Shown one piece after another: positions 7,858 to 16,481 of a stretch of 64,000 bases of DNA (positions within the stretch are counted from its first letter, which is position 1; each line of letters starts with the position of its first letter). The position numbers were made by a program, and so were the translations under genes. The notes below the pieces were generated by a model, which was not told the origin of the DNA, did no database searches, and saw nothing but the letters and a program-made list of their open reading frames with translations. The stretch covers positions 62,001 to 126,000 of the forward strand of contig CAZRBG010000005.1 of assembly GCA_964598225.1 (NCBI GenBank), read 5' to 3'. Source of the stretch: SG8-4 sp964598225. GTDB taxonomy: Bacteria; Planctomycetota; Phycisphaerae; Sedimentisphaerales; Anaerobacaceae.

Positions 7858-9101
7858 ACTCCGAATAGAGGTCTGATGTGCCGTTCGTAAATGTTCTCGG
7901 TTGCGTTCTTCGCTATTATATCCTCATGTTCGCGCAGTGCGTCTGTAAAACGTGATTCCATCTCGGCGGCGATTTTGTATGCGATGTGCAAAAGCTGACG
8001 GAGGTGCGGATTGTACCGGTCGCAGGATCGGTCGTGCCGCAGGGCTTTGGCAAAAGTTTGCCCGTCCCACTCATCGACCTCTTCGGCTGTCGGCAGCATA
8101 GCGGTGTCGATATCGATGACGCTGGCGTACGGCCCGCAAAGCTCGCCGAACCGAAGAAGAGCCTTGGAATAGACTTCCTTTGCTATTAAAAGCCCGTCGG
8201 CGCCGGCCCTTGCCAGACCTGCCAGTTCTTCGAGCCAGGTTGTGCCCGCCGTCTTGAGGTGAATCCCGGCGTCGAATTTCTTCAGCGCTCGAGCGATGGG
8301 GCCATAGATCGAGAATTTGTCGCTGCCGGAATGAATGCTCAGTTTCAGATTCTCAAGAAGGTTGAATTCCCTCACGGCAAAAGCGACTGCCGCCAGATCC
8401 TGCTCGAATTCCTTAGCAAAGGCGGCTATATCGCCGTCATAGTCGACGCCCTTGTTGAATCTGCCGGTGAATTTCGGCGCGATCGTTTGTGCCGGTATTC
8501 CCTCATCGGCAATAGCGGCAAGGATAAAGAGCATTTCGACCGGCGTTTGCGGCTGGTCCGTTTCGTCCATCGAGACCTCGGTAATGAAATTGCCGGCGCC
8601 CCTGGCCGCCTCGATGTGACGATAGATTGCGCTCGCCTGTTTGACCGCAAGCAGAGATTTGTCCGCAACAGCTCTAATCCGATCCTCTGTAACATCAAGT
8701 GTTCCTTCGATGCCGTCGATCGCCAGTGAGCCGATGTATTTCTCATGCTTTTTAACGAATGAATCGACATCGGATGCCTCGGCGGGTTGGCCTATAAAAT
8801 CAGCGACATCGAGCGTGAAAAAATCGCTGGACTCGAGGAACAATTCGACGTTGCTCAACCCGATATGATCGGCGTCCACAAAATACTGCCTGTCCCAGTT
8901 CAAAGCCGCCACAGCTTCATCTGCTTCTCTGCGCACGTCGGCGGGGGTGGTTCCGATTATGGTATGCTCTCTGTGAGATTTGTTCCAGACGGGCGTGATG
9001 TCGAGGCCCTGTTCTTTGGCCTTAATCACAGCCGACAGTTGCGCCTTACCCTGGTGACCGAATCGGTCGCCAATTCCAAAAGAATATTTGCCTAAGAACA
9101 T
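7854..9101 (-). CDS. uxaE: D-tagaturonate epimerase family protein
   Basis: A 415-residue enzyme of the tagaturonate/fructuronate epimerase family (UxaE, TM0440-like), which converts D-tagaturonate to D-fructuronate in galacturonate catabolism. The conserved start MFLGKYSFGIGDRFGHQGKA and later NLKLSIHSGSDKFSIYGPI and HLKTAGTTWLEE support this. A longer reading frame begins at 9182, but it would overlap GH28. The ATG at 9101 has a GGAGAA ribosome site 9 nt upstream and starts at the conserved sequence, so it is preferred. GH28 ends 22 bp upstream on the same strand, which fits a pectin-to-galacturonate route. Confidence 0.82.
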   Translation of the reverse strand: MFLGKYSFGIGDRFGHQGKAQLSAVIKAKEQGLDITPVWNKSHREHTIIGTTPADVRREADEAVAALNWDRQYFVDADHIGLSNVELFLESSDFFTLDVADFIGQPAEASDVDSFVKKHEKYIGSLAIDGIEGTLDVTEDRIRAVADKSLLAVKQASAIYRHIEAARGAGNFITEVSMDETDQPQTPVEMLFILAAIADEGIPAQTIAPKFTGRFNKGVDYDGDIAAFAKEFEQDLAAVAFAVREFNLLENLKLSIHSGSDKFSIYGPIARALKKFDAGIHLKTAGTTWLEELAGLARAGADGLLIAKEVYSKALLRFGELCGPYASVIDIDTAMLPTAEEVDEWDGQTFAKALRHDRSCDRYNPHLRQLLHIAYKIAAEMESRFTDALREHEDIIAKNATENIYERHIRPLFGV

Positions 9102-9123
9102 GAATACATTCTCCGTCGTTCGT

Positions 9124-10533
9124 TCATTGCTCGGATATATCTTTGCCTTTGCTACGGATGAAAATATCTCGGGAGTCGACAATTCGGATCATCTCGGATG
9201 TTATATCCGGACCGTCTATAAAAGCATCTTCGACATCCTTAAATAAAACTGCTCGCCGCTGATCGCGTTTGGTTAATTGAAGTTGGACGTTGAGAAGCTT
9301 CAAACCTTTTACATGGCGGCAAAACAGTCCATAAGTCGGCAGTACGCCGAACATGGAATACTCGGGATAGCTGTCGGCTTTCTCGGGAACGTCTCGGTTG
9401 CCATGCTCCCTGGTGCCGCCGCCGGCGAAGGAAAGCCTCAGGTTGCTCAGCGTCACGTTTTCTATCATTGCCTCCGGCAGCCCTGCGATTGCACAACCCG
9501 TAAGCCCGGCGTTTGTAGCCTCGATATTGCTTATGGTGACATTTTTCATTGTGCCGATGCCGGGCTTTTTCATATCTTTCTTAAACGGGCGGGCGCGATT
9601 GCCCAGCCGCAGGAAGATGGGCGCGCCGGTCCTGTCCATCGTAATGTCCGAGACGACAACCCGATCCATTGTGCCTCCATCGACGATTTCCAGCGCTACG
9701 CCGGCCAGACGCGTGTCGTAAATCGCACAGTTCGACAGGACGATGTTCTTGAAGCCGCCGTTGGATTCGGTTCCCATTTTAAGGCCGTTGCAGTGGCTGC
9801 TGACGACGCAATTGCTGACCGTAACATCCCGGCAAATTCTCGCCGAGGTGCTCTTTAATACGATGGCATCGTCGCCGGAACTGACATTACAGTTCGAGAT
9901 AACCACTCTATGACAGGAGTCGATATTTATACCGTCATTGTTGCGATTGACCCGGCTGTGGACGGTAATGCCGGTGATGCGAACGTCGTCACAGGCCAGA
10001 TAATGTTGCATCCACATCGGCGAATTCCGTAGCGTTATGTCCTCTACGGTAACGTTGCGGCATTCTATAAAGCGAATCGTGTAGGGCCGCATCTTGTATG
10101 GTCCTTCGAACGACCGGCCCTGTCCGTCTATTGTGCCCCGGCCGATTATCGCTATGCGATCGGCCTTCTCGGCGTAGATAAGGCTCTTGTCGGTATAGTT
10201 GTCCGTATAAGACCTGAAATCCTGAACCGTGGGCGGGTAATCTTTCAGGTTCTTGCTGCCCAATAGCTTAGAACCTGCCGCGAGTTTGAGAGTTACCCCG
10301 GTTTTCATATAGATAGTACCGGAGAGAAACGTGCCGGGCGCGAAATAAACTGTCCCGCCGCCGTCTTTACGGCATTGATCTATCGCTTTTTGGATTGCGT
10401 CGGTGCAAAGGGTCTTGCCGTCGGATTTGGCGCCGCAGTCCCGCACGTCGTAAATCTTCTCGGCTCCGATAGATGAGACAGTCGCCATCAGCGAGAGGAA
10501 TGCGGCAATAATTTGTCTTCTTGTCTTGGACAT
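9124..10533 (-). CDS. Glycoside hydrolase family 28 polygalacturonase-like enzyme
   Basis: A 469-residue exported GH28 right-handed beta-helix enzyme that hydrolyses galacturonan. The signal peptide covers about residues 1-24. Catalytic aspartates are expected at Asp200 (NNDGINID), Asp221 and Asp222 (SSGDDAIVLKS). The usual GHG block is replaced by SSHCNGLKMGTES (His247), as in some bacterial members. The chain begins with the typical YDVRDCGAKSDGKTLCTDAI. The ATG at 10533 has a GAAAGGAAATATT ribosome site and lies 12 bp after a small upstream gene, so the two are co-transcribed. The tagaturonate epimerase follows. Exo- or endo-mode cannot be told from sequence. Confidence 0.9.
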   Translation of the reverse strand: MSKTRRQIIAAFLSLMATVSSIGAEKIYDVRDCGAKSDGKTLCTDAIQKAIDQCRKDGGGTVYFAPGTFLSGTIYMKTGVTLKLAAGSKLLGSKNLKDYPPTVQDFRSYTDNYTDKSLIYAEKADRIAIIGRGTIDGQGRSFEGPYKMRPYTIRFIECRNVTVEDITLRNSPMWMQHYLACDDVRITGITVHSRVNRNNDGINIDSCHRVVISNCNVSSGDDAIVLKSTSARICRDVTVSNCVVSSHCNGLKMGTESNGGFKNIVLSNCAIYDTRLAGVALEIVDGGTMDRVVVSDITMDRTGAPIFLRLGNRARPFKKDMKKPGIGTMKNVTISNIEATNAGLTGCAIAGLPEAMIENVTLSNLRLSFAGGGTREHGNRDVPEKADSYPEYSMFGVLPTYGLFCRHVKGLKLLNVQLQLTKRDQRRAVLFKDVEDAFIDGPDITSEMIRIVDSRDIFIRSKGKDISEQ

Positions 10534-10545
10534 AATATTTCCTTT

Positions 10546-10965
10546 CTATCGGCATATTTCGTGGACGCGATCGTAGGCTTCGGCCTGCTCTTCGGGTGTG
10601 CTACAATAGGTCACAACGATCAATTTCATGCCGGGCGCCCAAAGTTTCTTAACAGTCTCGACCACAGTGTCGCAGTCGCCCACAATTCGCGAGTTTACCA
10701 CGATCCCGGTATTTGTGAAAGCTTCGGCAAAAGACTCCGGCCGATTGGGCGAAGGGTCCGTTTCTGTCGAGAATGCGCCGTCGTACCATGCGCAGTCCGG
10801 GTGTTCTCTCCATCTTTCCCACTTTGTCCGACCAGTCGCCGCAACTGTGGAACGCGACGCCTCGTAGTCGGCGTACGCCCCGAAGTCAAAATCTTCAGGC
10901 CTTACCGGCTCGGCCGGTGTCGCCTGAACATCAACGCTTGTCTGATCGAATGCCTTACTCGTCAT
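10546..10965 (-). CDS. Small protein of unknown function in the galacturonate operon
   Basis: A 139-residue soluble protein with no signal peptide or membrane segment. I do not recognise the family. The first 75 residues are rich in charged and aromatic residues (RPEDFDFGAYADYEA, TKWERWREHPDCAWYDG). The rest looks like an alpha/beta unit (NSRIVGDCDTVVETVKKLW, MKLIVVTYCSTPEEQAEAYD). The ATG at 10965 has an AGGTG ribosome site 7 nt away, and GH28 starts 12 bp beyond its stop, which argues that it is real and belongs to the pectin cassette. It could also be a shortened derivative of a larger enzyme. Confidence 0.55.
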   Translation of the reverse strand: MTSKAFDQTSVDVQATPAEPVRPEDFDFGAYADYEASRSTVAATGRTKWERWREHPDCAWYDGAFSTETDPSPNRPESFAEAFTNTGIVVNSRIVGDCDTVVETVKKLWAPGMKLIVVTYCSTPEEQAEAYDRVHEICR

Positions 10966-11027
10966 TTCGAATCACCTGACACGACGACATTATAATCGCA
11001 TTCCGGCAGTCTGTCATCATGAGTGAA

Positions 11028-11048
11028 GTAGGGTGGGGCTCGCCCCAC
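11028..11048. repeat. GTAGGGTGGGGCTCGCCCCAC palindromic element
   Basis: A GTGGGGC-TC-GCCCCAC-type perfect inverted repeat with the GTAGG flank, between the symporter gene and the small gene downstream of it. Confidence 0.75.
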
Positions 11049-11058
11049 AGGGGGTGGT

Positions 11059-12768
11059 TCAAACGCTTGCGATTTTGTACACGACGATCACAATAGCCGC
11101 TACGCAGGCCCAACCTGCCAAAAAGCCGACAACCGAAGTGCGCGATGGAATTGCAATTTCCAGATTCGTACCGGGCAGCAGGTTCCGTCTTTCCGGTACG
11201 GCTGCATCATCCGGCAGCGTGCAAGGTACGTCTACCTGCTCGCCCGGCTTGACCGGCGTTCTGGTGAGGGCGTAGAAATTCTCCAGTTTTTCAGTTGCGA
11301 CGGGCCGCGTCAGCAGACTGACCACGATCCCGCTGATTAGCCCGGATCCGAGGTAGAGAATCATCTGCCAGGGCAGGTGAAGCTCGCCTTCGGAGAGCAT
11401 GAACCGCGGGACGTACTCGGCAAAATGCCTGTTGAAATCCCAGATGATGTGCGGGCCGAACGCGATCTCGCTGGTGAAGAGCATCACACCGAAGCCGATC
11501 AATGTGGTTGCCCAGGCCCCGGCTGCTGTCATTCGTCTCCAGAACAGCCCCAGCCAGAAGGCCATTCCCATCATCGCCGATATCTTCCAGAATATCTCCA
11601 GGCCCTCGACGACTCCTCTAAGGCCGTAGGCGAAAGCGACGCCGCCCGAGACCACGAATACCGCCGCGATCCGCCCCACCGTGACATAGTGCATGTGTCG
11701 TCGGTTCGGGAACAGGGGTCTGTAGATATTCTCCGTGAATAATCCCGATGAGGCTATCATAAAAGCATCGCAAGAACTCATCACGGACGCCAGAAGCGCG
11801 GCTAAGAATACACCGAGCACGCCCGGCAGAATTTTCGGAAGAAAATCACCCGCGACCGCTCCGAATACCTTGTCAGGCTCGACATCGATGCCCTTGCTGC
11901 CGAAGTAGACTATTGCCGCAACTCCGGTCAGGGCCCAGGGTATTGTGCAGACGCGCTTGAGCATATTGCCGAACATCCATCCGAATCTCCCTTCCATTTC
12001 GGTTTTGCCCGCTGCGCAGTTGCTCATCGTGTGCGGCTGCGTAACGATTCCAACAAGCGCGTTGAAGGCAATTACGGCGATATAGAAAGGAGTTATTCCC
12101 TCGGGCGCTACCAACGAGAGTTTCTGGTCGGAAATCGACTCACGAAGACCCTCCATGCCGCCGACGGCATTCAAGATCAACGGCAGCAGCAAAAAGGAGA
12201 AGATGATAGTAAGGGTGCCCTGTATGAAGTCCGTGATAATAGCCGCGGCCAGGCCACCAGCCACGCCATAAGCTACGAAAACGACAGTCATGACCGCGAT
12301 TGCTACGTTTGCTGAGAGAAATCCCCCGGTGCTGGCCGATATTACCTCGCTGGAGCCGCGAAGCATCAGGCCGATATTCACCGAGAGATTCAGCATGCCG
12401 ACCAAAGCGTATAGTACCGCGACACTCCTGTCGTACCGGGCCTCGAAAACGTCGCCTGTCGTTATTGCGCGAAACCGTCTCATCACCGGAGCTATCAGCC
12501 AGTAGAACGGCGTGCAGGGAAGCCAGAGCCACTGATACCAGATTCCGGACAGTCCGGCCGAGAAGCTTTTGGAAGCAACGCCCACCGCCTGGTCGGAGTG
12601 TGTGCCGGCGCCGAATCCGAACATGACCATCATCGCCTTGCCGAACTTGCGGGGCATGAAAAAGTCGTGACTTCGCTTTATCTTCTTTGCAGCCAGGAAA
12701 CCGATAGCCGCCATACCGAGCAGATAAAGCACCAGCACCAAGATGTCGGCAATGTGCAATCCAAACAT
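11059..12768 (-). CDS. Sodium:solute symporter family transporter
   Basis: A 569-residue polytopic membrane protein of the SSS family (SGLT/PutP type) with about 13-14 hydrophobic segments. Typical landmarks are the first helix (ADILVLVLYLLGMAAIGFLA), a GFGAGTHSDQAVG stretch in place of the usual Na-site segment, YGVAGGLAAAIITDFIQG, and LASVMSSCDAFMIASSGLFTENI. Upstream of GH28 and a tagaturonate epimerase on the same strand, it may import galacturonate or oligogalacturonides with sodium. That substrate is inferred from context only. The start lies in a run of ATTGACTATTGATTATTG short tandem repeats with no clear ribosome site, so the exact start is less certain. Confidence 0.85.
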   Translation of the reverse strand: MFGLHIADILVLVLYLLGMAAIGFLAAKKIKRSHDFFMPRKFGKAMMVMFGFGAGTHSDQAVGVASKSFSAGLSGIWYQWLWLPCTPFYWLIAPVMRRFRAITTGDVFEARYDRSVAVLYALVGMLNLSVNIGLMLRGSSEVISASTGGFLSANVAIAVMTVVFVAYGVAGGLAAAIITDFIQGTLTIIFSFLLLPLILNAVGGMEGLRESISDQKLSLVAPEGITPFYIAVIAFNALVGIVTQPHTMSNCAAGKTEMEGRFGWMFGNMLKRVCTIPWALTGVAAIVYFGSKGIDVEPDKVFGAVAGDFLPKILPGVLGVFLAALLASVMSSCDAFMIASSGLFTENIYRPLFPNRRHMHYVTVGRIAAVFVVSGGVAFAYGLRGVVEGLEIFWKISAMMGMAFWLGLFWRRMTAAGAWATTLIGFGVMLFTSEIAFGPHIIWDFNRHFAEYVPRFMLSEGELHLPWQMILYLGSGLISGIVVSLLTRPVATEKLENFYALTRTPVKPGEQVDVPCTLPDDAAVPERRNLLPGTNLEIAIPSRTSVVGFLAGWACVAAIVIVVYKIASV

Positions 12769-12861
12769 TGACTATTGACTATTGATTATTGAATATTGAA
12801 AAGATCTCGCGTGTCATATTACTGGCCGGGGGCTGATAGTCAACATTCAATAGCCGATAGT

Positions 12862-12902
12862 AAAAAAAAAATACCCCGCAGCGCATCCGTTCGCCACGGG
12901 GC
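12862..12902 (-). terminator. Intrinsic terminator downstream of the TPR lipoprotein gene
   Basis: Read on the minus strand: a CCCCG ... CGGGG stem (12901-12897 with 12878-12874) followed by TA and a run of nine T. It is correctly oriented to end transcription from the gene at 13829-13053. Confidence 0.65.
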
Positions 12903-13052
12903 AATGAAAAAGCAATTCAATCTGTAATAGCCACTAAGACACCAAGGTTTTCCAATTCTTTATTTCTTCGTACCTCTTCAACTGCACTCAGGACATTGCT
13001 TAGTATCTTCGTGGCTCCTATTTCACCTCACAGTTCATTTATCTCGGTTCAC

Positions 13053-13829
13053 CTAAGGTGTTTGGGCAGGGGATTCTTCAGTGACTTTTTGTTCCTGTCC
13101 CGGTATCGTTACTTCTACGCCGAGCCGACCCAGTTCACCTGCGACATCCGGCTGCTTTGGATCGAGCTTGAAACTACGGATCAGGTATTCTTTTGCAAGG
13201 ACTTTGTCACCCTTGTCCAGATAGTATAGTCCCATCTCTTTGTTGACCCTTGCCGAATCCGGCGCCAGACTAAACGCCTGCTGATACGAATCCAGCGCAT
13301 ACTCGTCAAGCTGTTCTTTGTGGAACGCTACGGCAAGCCTCAGAGATTGTATCGCCGAGTTGGATGCCTGGTTCATATAGATATCGGCGTAAGTCCTTGA
13401 CTTGGCTTTGTCACCGCTGTCAAGAAACAGCTTCACCATTGCCGCTTTTGCTTCGGCGTGAGCCGGGTCGAAACCCAATGCGACGTTATAGTGATATTCC
13501 GCTTTGGTCCAATTCTCTTGTTCATGATACATCCGGGCGAGTTGGAAATGGGCTTCCGGGTTTTCAAACTTGCGTTCGAGCCGATCGAGCAGTTCTGCTT
13601 TCCTTGCTTCCGGAGGCATGTTCACCTGTTGTGTGGTCGCACCGCTCTGCTGGTTTTCACAACCGATGAGTAACATCGTCAAACAAATCAAGAGGGCAAA
13701 GGCGACAATCAAAACTCGTTCGTTGTGACGCCGCAAGGCGTTAGTTTGAAATGCTCTTACGAGCACACTACAAACGGGCTTCAAATTTCCACTCTCGACT
13801 TCCGCCGTCATTTCGGTCTCCACTGACAA
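13053..13829 (-). CDS. TPR-repeat lipoprotein
   Basis: The open frame codes for 258 residues. A hydrophobic helix (VLIVAFALLICLTML) ends in a lipobox LIGC, so this is an exported lipoprotein. After it come four to five TPR units between about residues 85 and 235, for example PEAHFQLARMYHEQENWTKA and EYALDSYQQAFSLAPDSARV. The role is probably a protein-protein scaffold in the periplasm or outer membrane. The first 45 codons before the hydrophobic helix are unusual. They coincide with a palindromic intergenic repeat (13721-13778), so the real start may be a TTG or GTG close to VLIVAF. A terminator lies downstream. Confidence 0.72.
   Translation of the reverse strand: MSVETEMTAEVESGNLKPVCSVLVRAFQTNALRRHNERVLIVAFALLICLTMLLIGCENQQSGATTQQVNMPPEARKAELLDRLERKFENPEAHFQLARMYHEQENWTKAEYHYNVALGFDPAHAEAKAAMVKLFLDSGDKAKSRTYADIYMNQASNSAIQSLRLAVAFHKEQLDEYALDSYQQAFSLAPDSARVNKEMGLYYLDKGDKVLAKEYLIRSFKLDPKQPDVAGELGRLGVEVTIPGQEQKVTEESPAQTP
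13721..13778. repeat. Composite REP-like element (short form)
   Basis: Bounded by GTTGTGACGCCGCAAGGCGTT on one side and GAGCACACTACAAAC on the other, with small internal hairpins (ACGCCGCAAGGCGT, GCTCTTACGAGC). The same ends flank a longer centre at 40685-40784. It falls within the N-terminal open frame of the TPR lipoprotein gene. Confidence 0.65.
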
Positions 13830-14115
13830 AACTGCGATCCCCCTTAGGTAAGCTCAGGATTGTCTCATTTTCAGGTGAGTTTCAACCTCTGGCCATGTAA
13901 GATGCAAGTATTTTGCTGTGGAGCAAAAACGATTGCAAGAAAAAAATGAGTCTATCGGGATAAAATATAAAATTCTTCTGGACATACAACGGCCGACCAA
14001 CAATCCCAAACAAGAGATAAGATTTCTTGTAATAAAATGCTACGGTCCGGCGACTATTGTATTGACGTCCCGTCGCAGGCAAAGCGGCAAAGAAAGTTTC
14101 CAACGGGGCTTGCAA

Positions 14116-14391
14116 TTGATTGACTGGCAAATAATTATCGAAAAACACGGTCCGGCCGTCTGGAAGACCGCGTACAGGCTGCTGGGCAACCGCGCCGACG
14201 CCGCCGACTGCTTTCAGGAGACTTTCTTATCAGCGCTGAGGTTCCGCCGGCGCCGGCAAGTAAGGAACTTTCAGGCTTTATTGATCCACATTGCAACAGC
14301 GCGAGCGATGGATCAATTACGCCAAAGGTTTCACCGGGCCAGGGCGAAGCTGAGAGAGTTTTTCGAGTTGTCTGCAAAAGAAAATGAGTGA
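14116..14391 (+). CDS. ECF-type sigma factor lacking region 4 (internally deleted)
   Basis: The recognisable protein is about 90 residues long. The open frame extends upstream to 13918 but without sigma-like sequence. A TTG at 14116 with GGGG seven bases before it is the most plausible start. Region 2 is intact: IIEKHGPAVWKTAYRLLGNRADAADCFQETFLSAL, then IATARAMDQLRQRF. Normally a linker and helix-turn-helix region 4 follow for about 75 residues. Here RQRF joins directly to HRARAKLREFFELSAKENE, which is the usual tail after region 4. It looks like an in-frame deletion. The product could bind core polymerase and the -10 element but not a -35. It may be decayed. Confidence 0.7.
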   Translation: MIDWQIIIEKHGPAVWKTAYRLLGNRADAADCFQETFLSALRFRRRRQVRNFQALLIHIATARAMDQLRQRFHRARAKLREFFELSAKENE

Positions 14392-14400
14392 GGTCGTATC

Positions 14401-15112
14401 ATGAAAAAAAGATGAAAACATCCTCGAAAAGGCGATAGAAGCGCTCAAAAACGAGCGGATCCCGCAAGGACCGCCCCAAGAGCTTGTCAATGCTACTGTT
14501 ACGAAGTTGTCACAAGCGCGGGAGCGATCCGAAGCGGCATCGTCCGGCGGTGTGAGCGGTTTTGTTGGCAAAGTCAAATCGCTCAGAGGCATCGCGAAAT
14601 TTGCCGCAGCAGCGGTCTTGCTTGTTGTTGTCGGCTATGCCGTTGGCAGGCTTTCAGCGCCTGCACCTCCCGATATCGAAGAGCTTCAAGCCGCCCTTGC
14701 CATTTGCCGCAACGTGATCGTTCAATTGAGGAACGACCTGCGGATGGGTTTGGCAACGTGCTACGACCGGCTCAGCGACGAGTTGAGTCGGCAACAACGA
14801 GAAGATATGGCGCAATTCGCTTCACTAACTCTGTCAGCTTACAATTCCAGGACCAACGATTTGCTCGCCGAGCTGATTGAATCAATCAACGCCGCACAAA
14901 CCGAGGAAAGGCAATGGTTTACGGCGGCGTTGGAGCAGGTTGAGGCCGATCGCCTGCGCGCGGACGCGCAGTTGAGCACCGCCTTTACGACCTTGGCCGT
15001 GCAAACGCAGGACGAACTGGAAAGGACAAAGCAGGGTTTTGCCCAACTGCTGTCTTACGGCCTGCCTGAAGGCTCGTATATACCACTATTCGAAGATCCA
15101 AACAATTTTTAA
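14401..15112 (+). CDS. Anti-sigma-like membrane protein, frameshifted at an A7 run
   Basis: An ATG at 14401 with a GAGG ribosome site 8 nt before it is followed by seven A and then hits a stop (ATG AAA AAA AGA TGA). With six A the frame would read MKKDENILEKAIEALKNERI and continue open to 15112. So the main frame (about 233 residues when restored) is one base out of phase. It encodes a short cytoplasmic part, one membrane helix (FAAAAVLLVVVGYAVG), and a long periplasmic coiled coil rich in E, Q and R. Gene order after an ECF sigma factor implies anti-sigma function. The shift may be a sequencing error, a real mutation, or slippage on the A run. If none, translation could start at TTG 14507. 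Confidence 0.6.
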
Positions 15113-15127
15113 CGAAAGGAGAAACTA

Positions 15128-16279
15128 ATGAACGCATTAAGAAGGGAAATAACAGCAATAGTGATTTTGAGTTTGTTGATTTCGGGGCCTGTACAGGCTC
15201 AAAATGCCTCGGAGCAAGAGGTCTGGGAGACCTTCGTGAAAGAGCTGGACGCTTCCGAAGAAGAAGCTCAACAGTCGGCAAACGTGAGAGAAAAACCACA
15301 AAGCGCTGCCCACTATCACAACAGAGCCAAAGTGGAGCCTGTGGCCGGCTCTGCAACGCCGCCATCGCCTCCACAACCGCCGAGGCACCCGCTTTTAGGG
15401 ACGGGACTAGGTAGCTCCCCGAGTTGGCTGTTTCGACCCGGCGGCGCAGCCTCGGTTCTGGTGATACCGTCTGCTGAGATTGAGACGAAGGACCTTCTGG
15501 CGATAAACGAGGACCTCAACGTAATGTCCCGTATCTTCGAGAAAAATCTTCAAGAAGATGCTCACATTACACCAGCGGGAGGAAGACTATTTCTCGACTC
15601 AAGTCACTACGCTTTGATTACACCGCTGGGTCGGGGTGTGATACAAAGTATGTACCTGCAGGGCTATGGGGCTGTGTTCCTGGTGCACGTGGATTTCCCG
15701 CTCTCAGCTTCACCCGAAACGCTGCAAAAAGAGGAAAACGACGGAGATTCAGAGACCGACAAGGTCTGGGAGCAGATGAAGTTGGAAATGTATGAGCCGG
15801 AACGTCTCGCCAAGAGCAAGAGAAATAGAAAGACTAAGAAGTACGATCCCGAAAAAGTTGAAAGCCTCAAAGCGACTCTGGCGGAATCCCTGAAACACGC
15901 GGCAAACATCCGAAATCTCAAGCCGGACGAGTGGGCGATCCTCAAAATTAACGGAAGCAGAGAGTCGGATGACGTTCGGACTGTCGTTTTGAAAGGTGGT
16001 GGGAAATCTGACAACACGTGCAACATACTTGTTCACGACAAAAATACCGGTGAAATTAAGATAGTCGAAGGAAAATCCCCCGGCGAACTTGGGCTTTCTC
16101 TGCCGACAGTCTTGGTGGTTCGCGCCAAGAAGGCTGACATTGACAGCTTTGCAGACGGCGATATCGACCTCGAACAGTTCCGTCAGCGTGTTCAAATGCT
16201 CAGTTGTCCATATTTCGAGGCAGGATCTCTACGACCGGATATGCTTGAAGATTACTTCGGATCCAAGTCTGTATACTAG
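15128..16279 (+). CDS. Secreted protein of unknown function, sigma/anti-sigma operon
   Basis: A 383-residue exported protein with signal peptide residues 1-24 (AIVILSLLISGPVQA). A proline-rich spacer (PPSPPQPPRHP) follows. The core contains DSSHYALITPLGRGVIQSMY and GYGAVFLVHVDFPLS, then a charged lysine/glutamate-rich helical stretch (about residues 195-260). I recall this arrangement from other planctomycete sigma/anti-sigma operons, but no function is known to me. No enzyme motif is visible. The ATG at 15128 has a strong GAAAGGAG ribosome site and starts 15 bp after the preceding stop, so it belongs to the same transcript. It could be the regulated target or a periplasmic partner of the anti-sigma protein. 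Confidence 0.68.
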   Translation: MNALRREITAIVILSLLISGPVQAQNASEQEVWETFVKELDASEEEAQQSANVREKPQSAAHYHNRAKVEPVAGSATPPSPPQPPRHPLLGTGLGSSPSWLFRPGGAASVLVIPSAEIETKDLLAINEDLNVMSRIFEKNLQEDAHITPAGGRLFLDSSHYALITPLGRGVIQSMYLQGYGAVFLVHVDFPLSASPETLQKEENDGDSETDKVWEQMKLEMYEPERLAKSKRNRKTKKYDPEKVESLKATLAESLKHAANIRNLKPDEWAILKINGSRESDDVRTVVLKGGGKSDNTCNILVHDKNTGEIKIVEGKSPGELGLSLPTVLVVRAKKADIDSFADGDIDLEQFRQRVQMLSCPYFEAGSLRPDMLEDYFGSKSVY

Positions 16280-16420
16280 AGAAGAACACCCGCATTTGTG
16301 GCGACGTTCGTTATAGCTCTTTTGCATTGTTGCAACAAGTCAACATCTGCATCAGTGGTGGTCCGTAAGTCAATGGGTTTCACTTGCCACCTCCCTAAGA
16401 CAGGAAGTTAGGAAGACAAG

Positions 16421-16464
16421 AAGATAAGAAGTTAAGAGAGCATATCTTGCTATCTTCTTATCTT
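16421..16464. terminator. Inverted repeat between convergent genes, possible bidirectional terminator
   Basis: AAGATAAGAAG (16421-16431) pairs with CTTCTTATCTT (16454-16464) across a loop of about 22 nt. It lies between the ends of the secreted-protein gene and gyrB. There is no strong T run, so its terminator activity is uncertain. Confidence 0.4.
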
Positions 16465-16481
16465 CCGATCTTCAAATTTCG

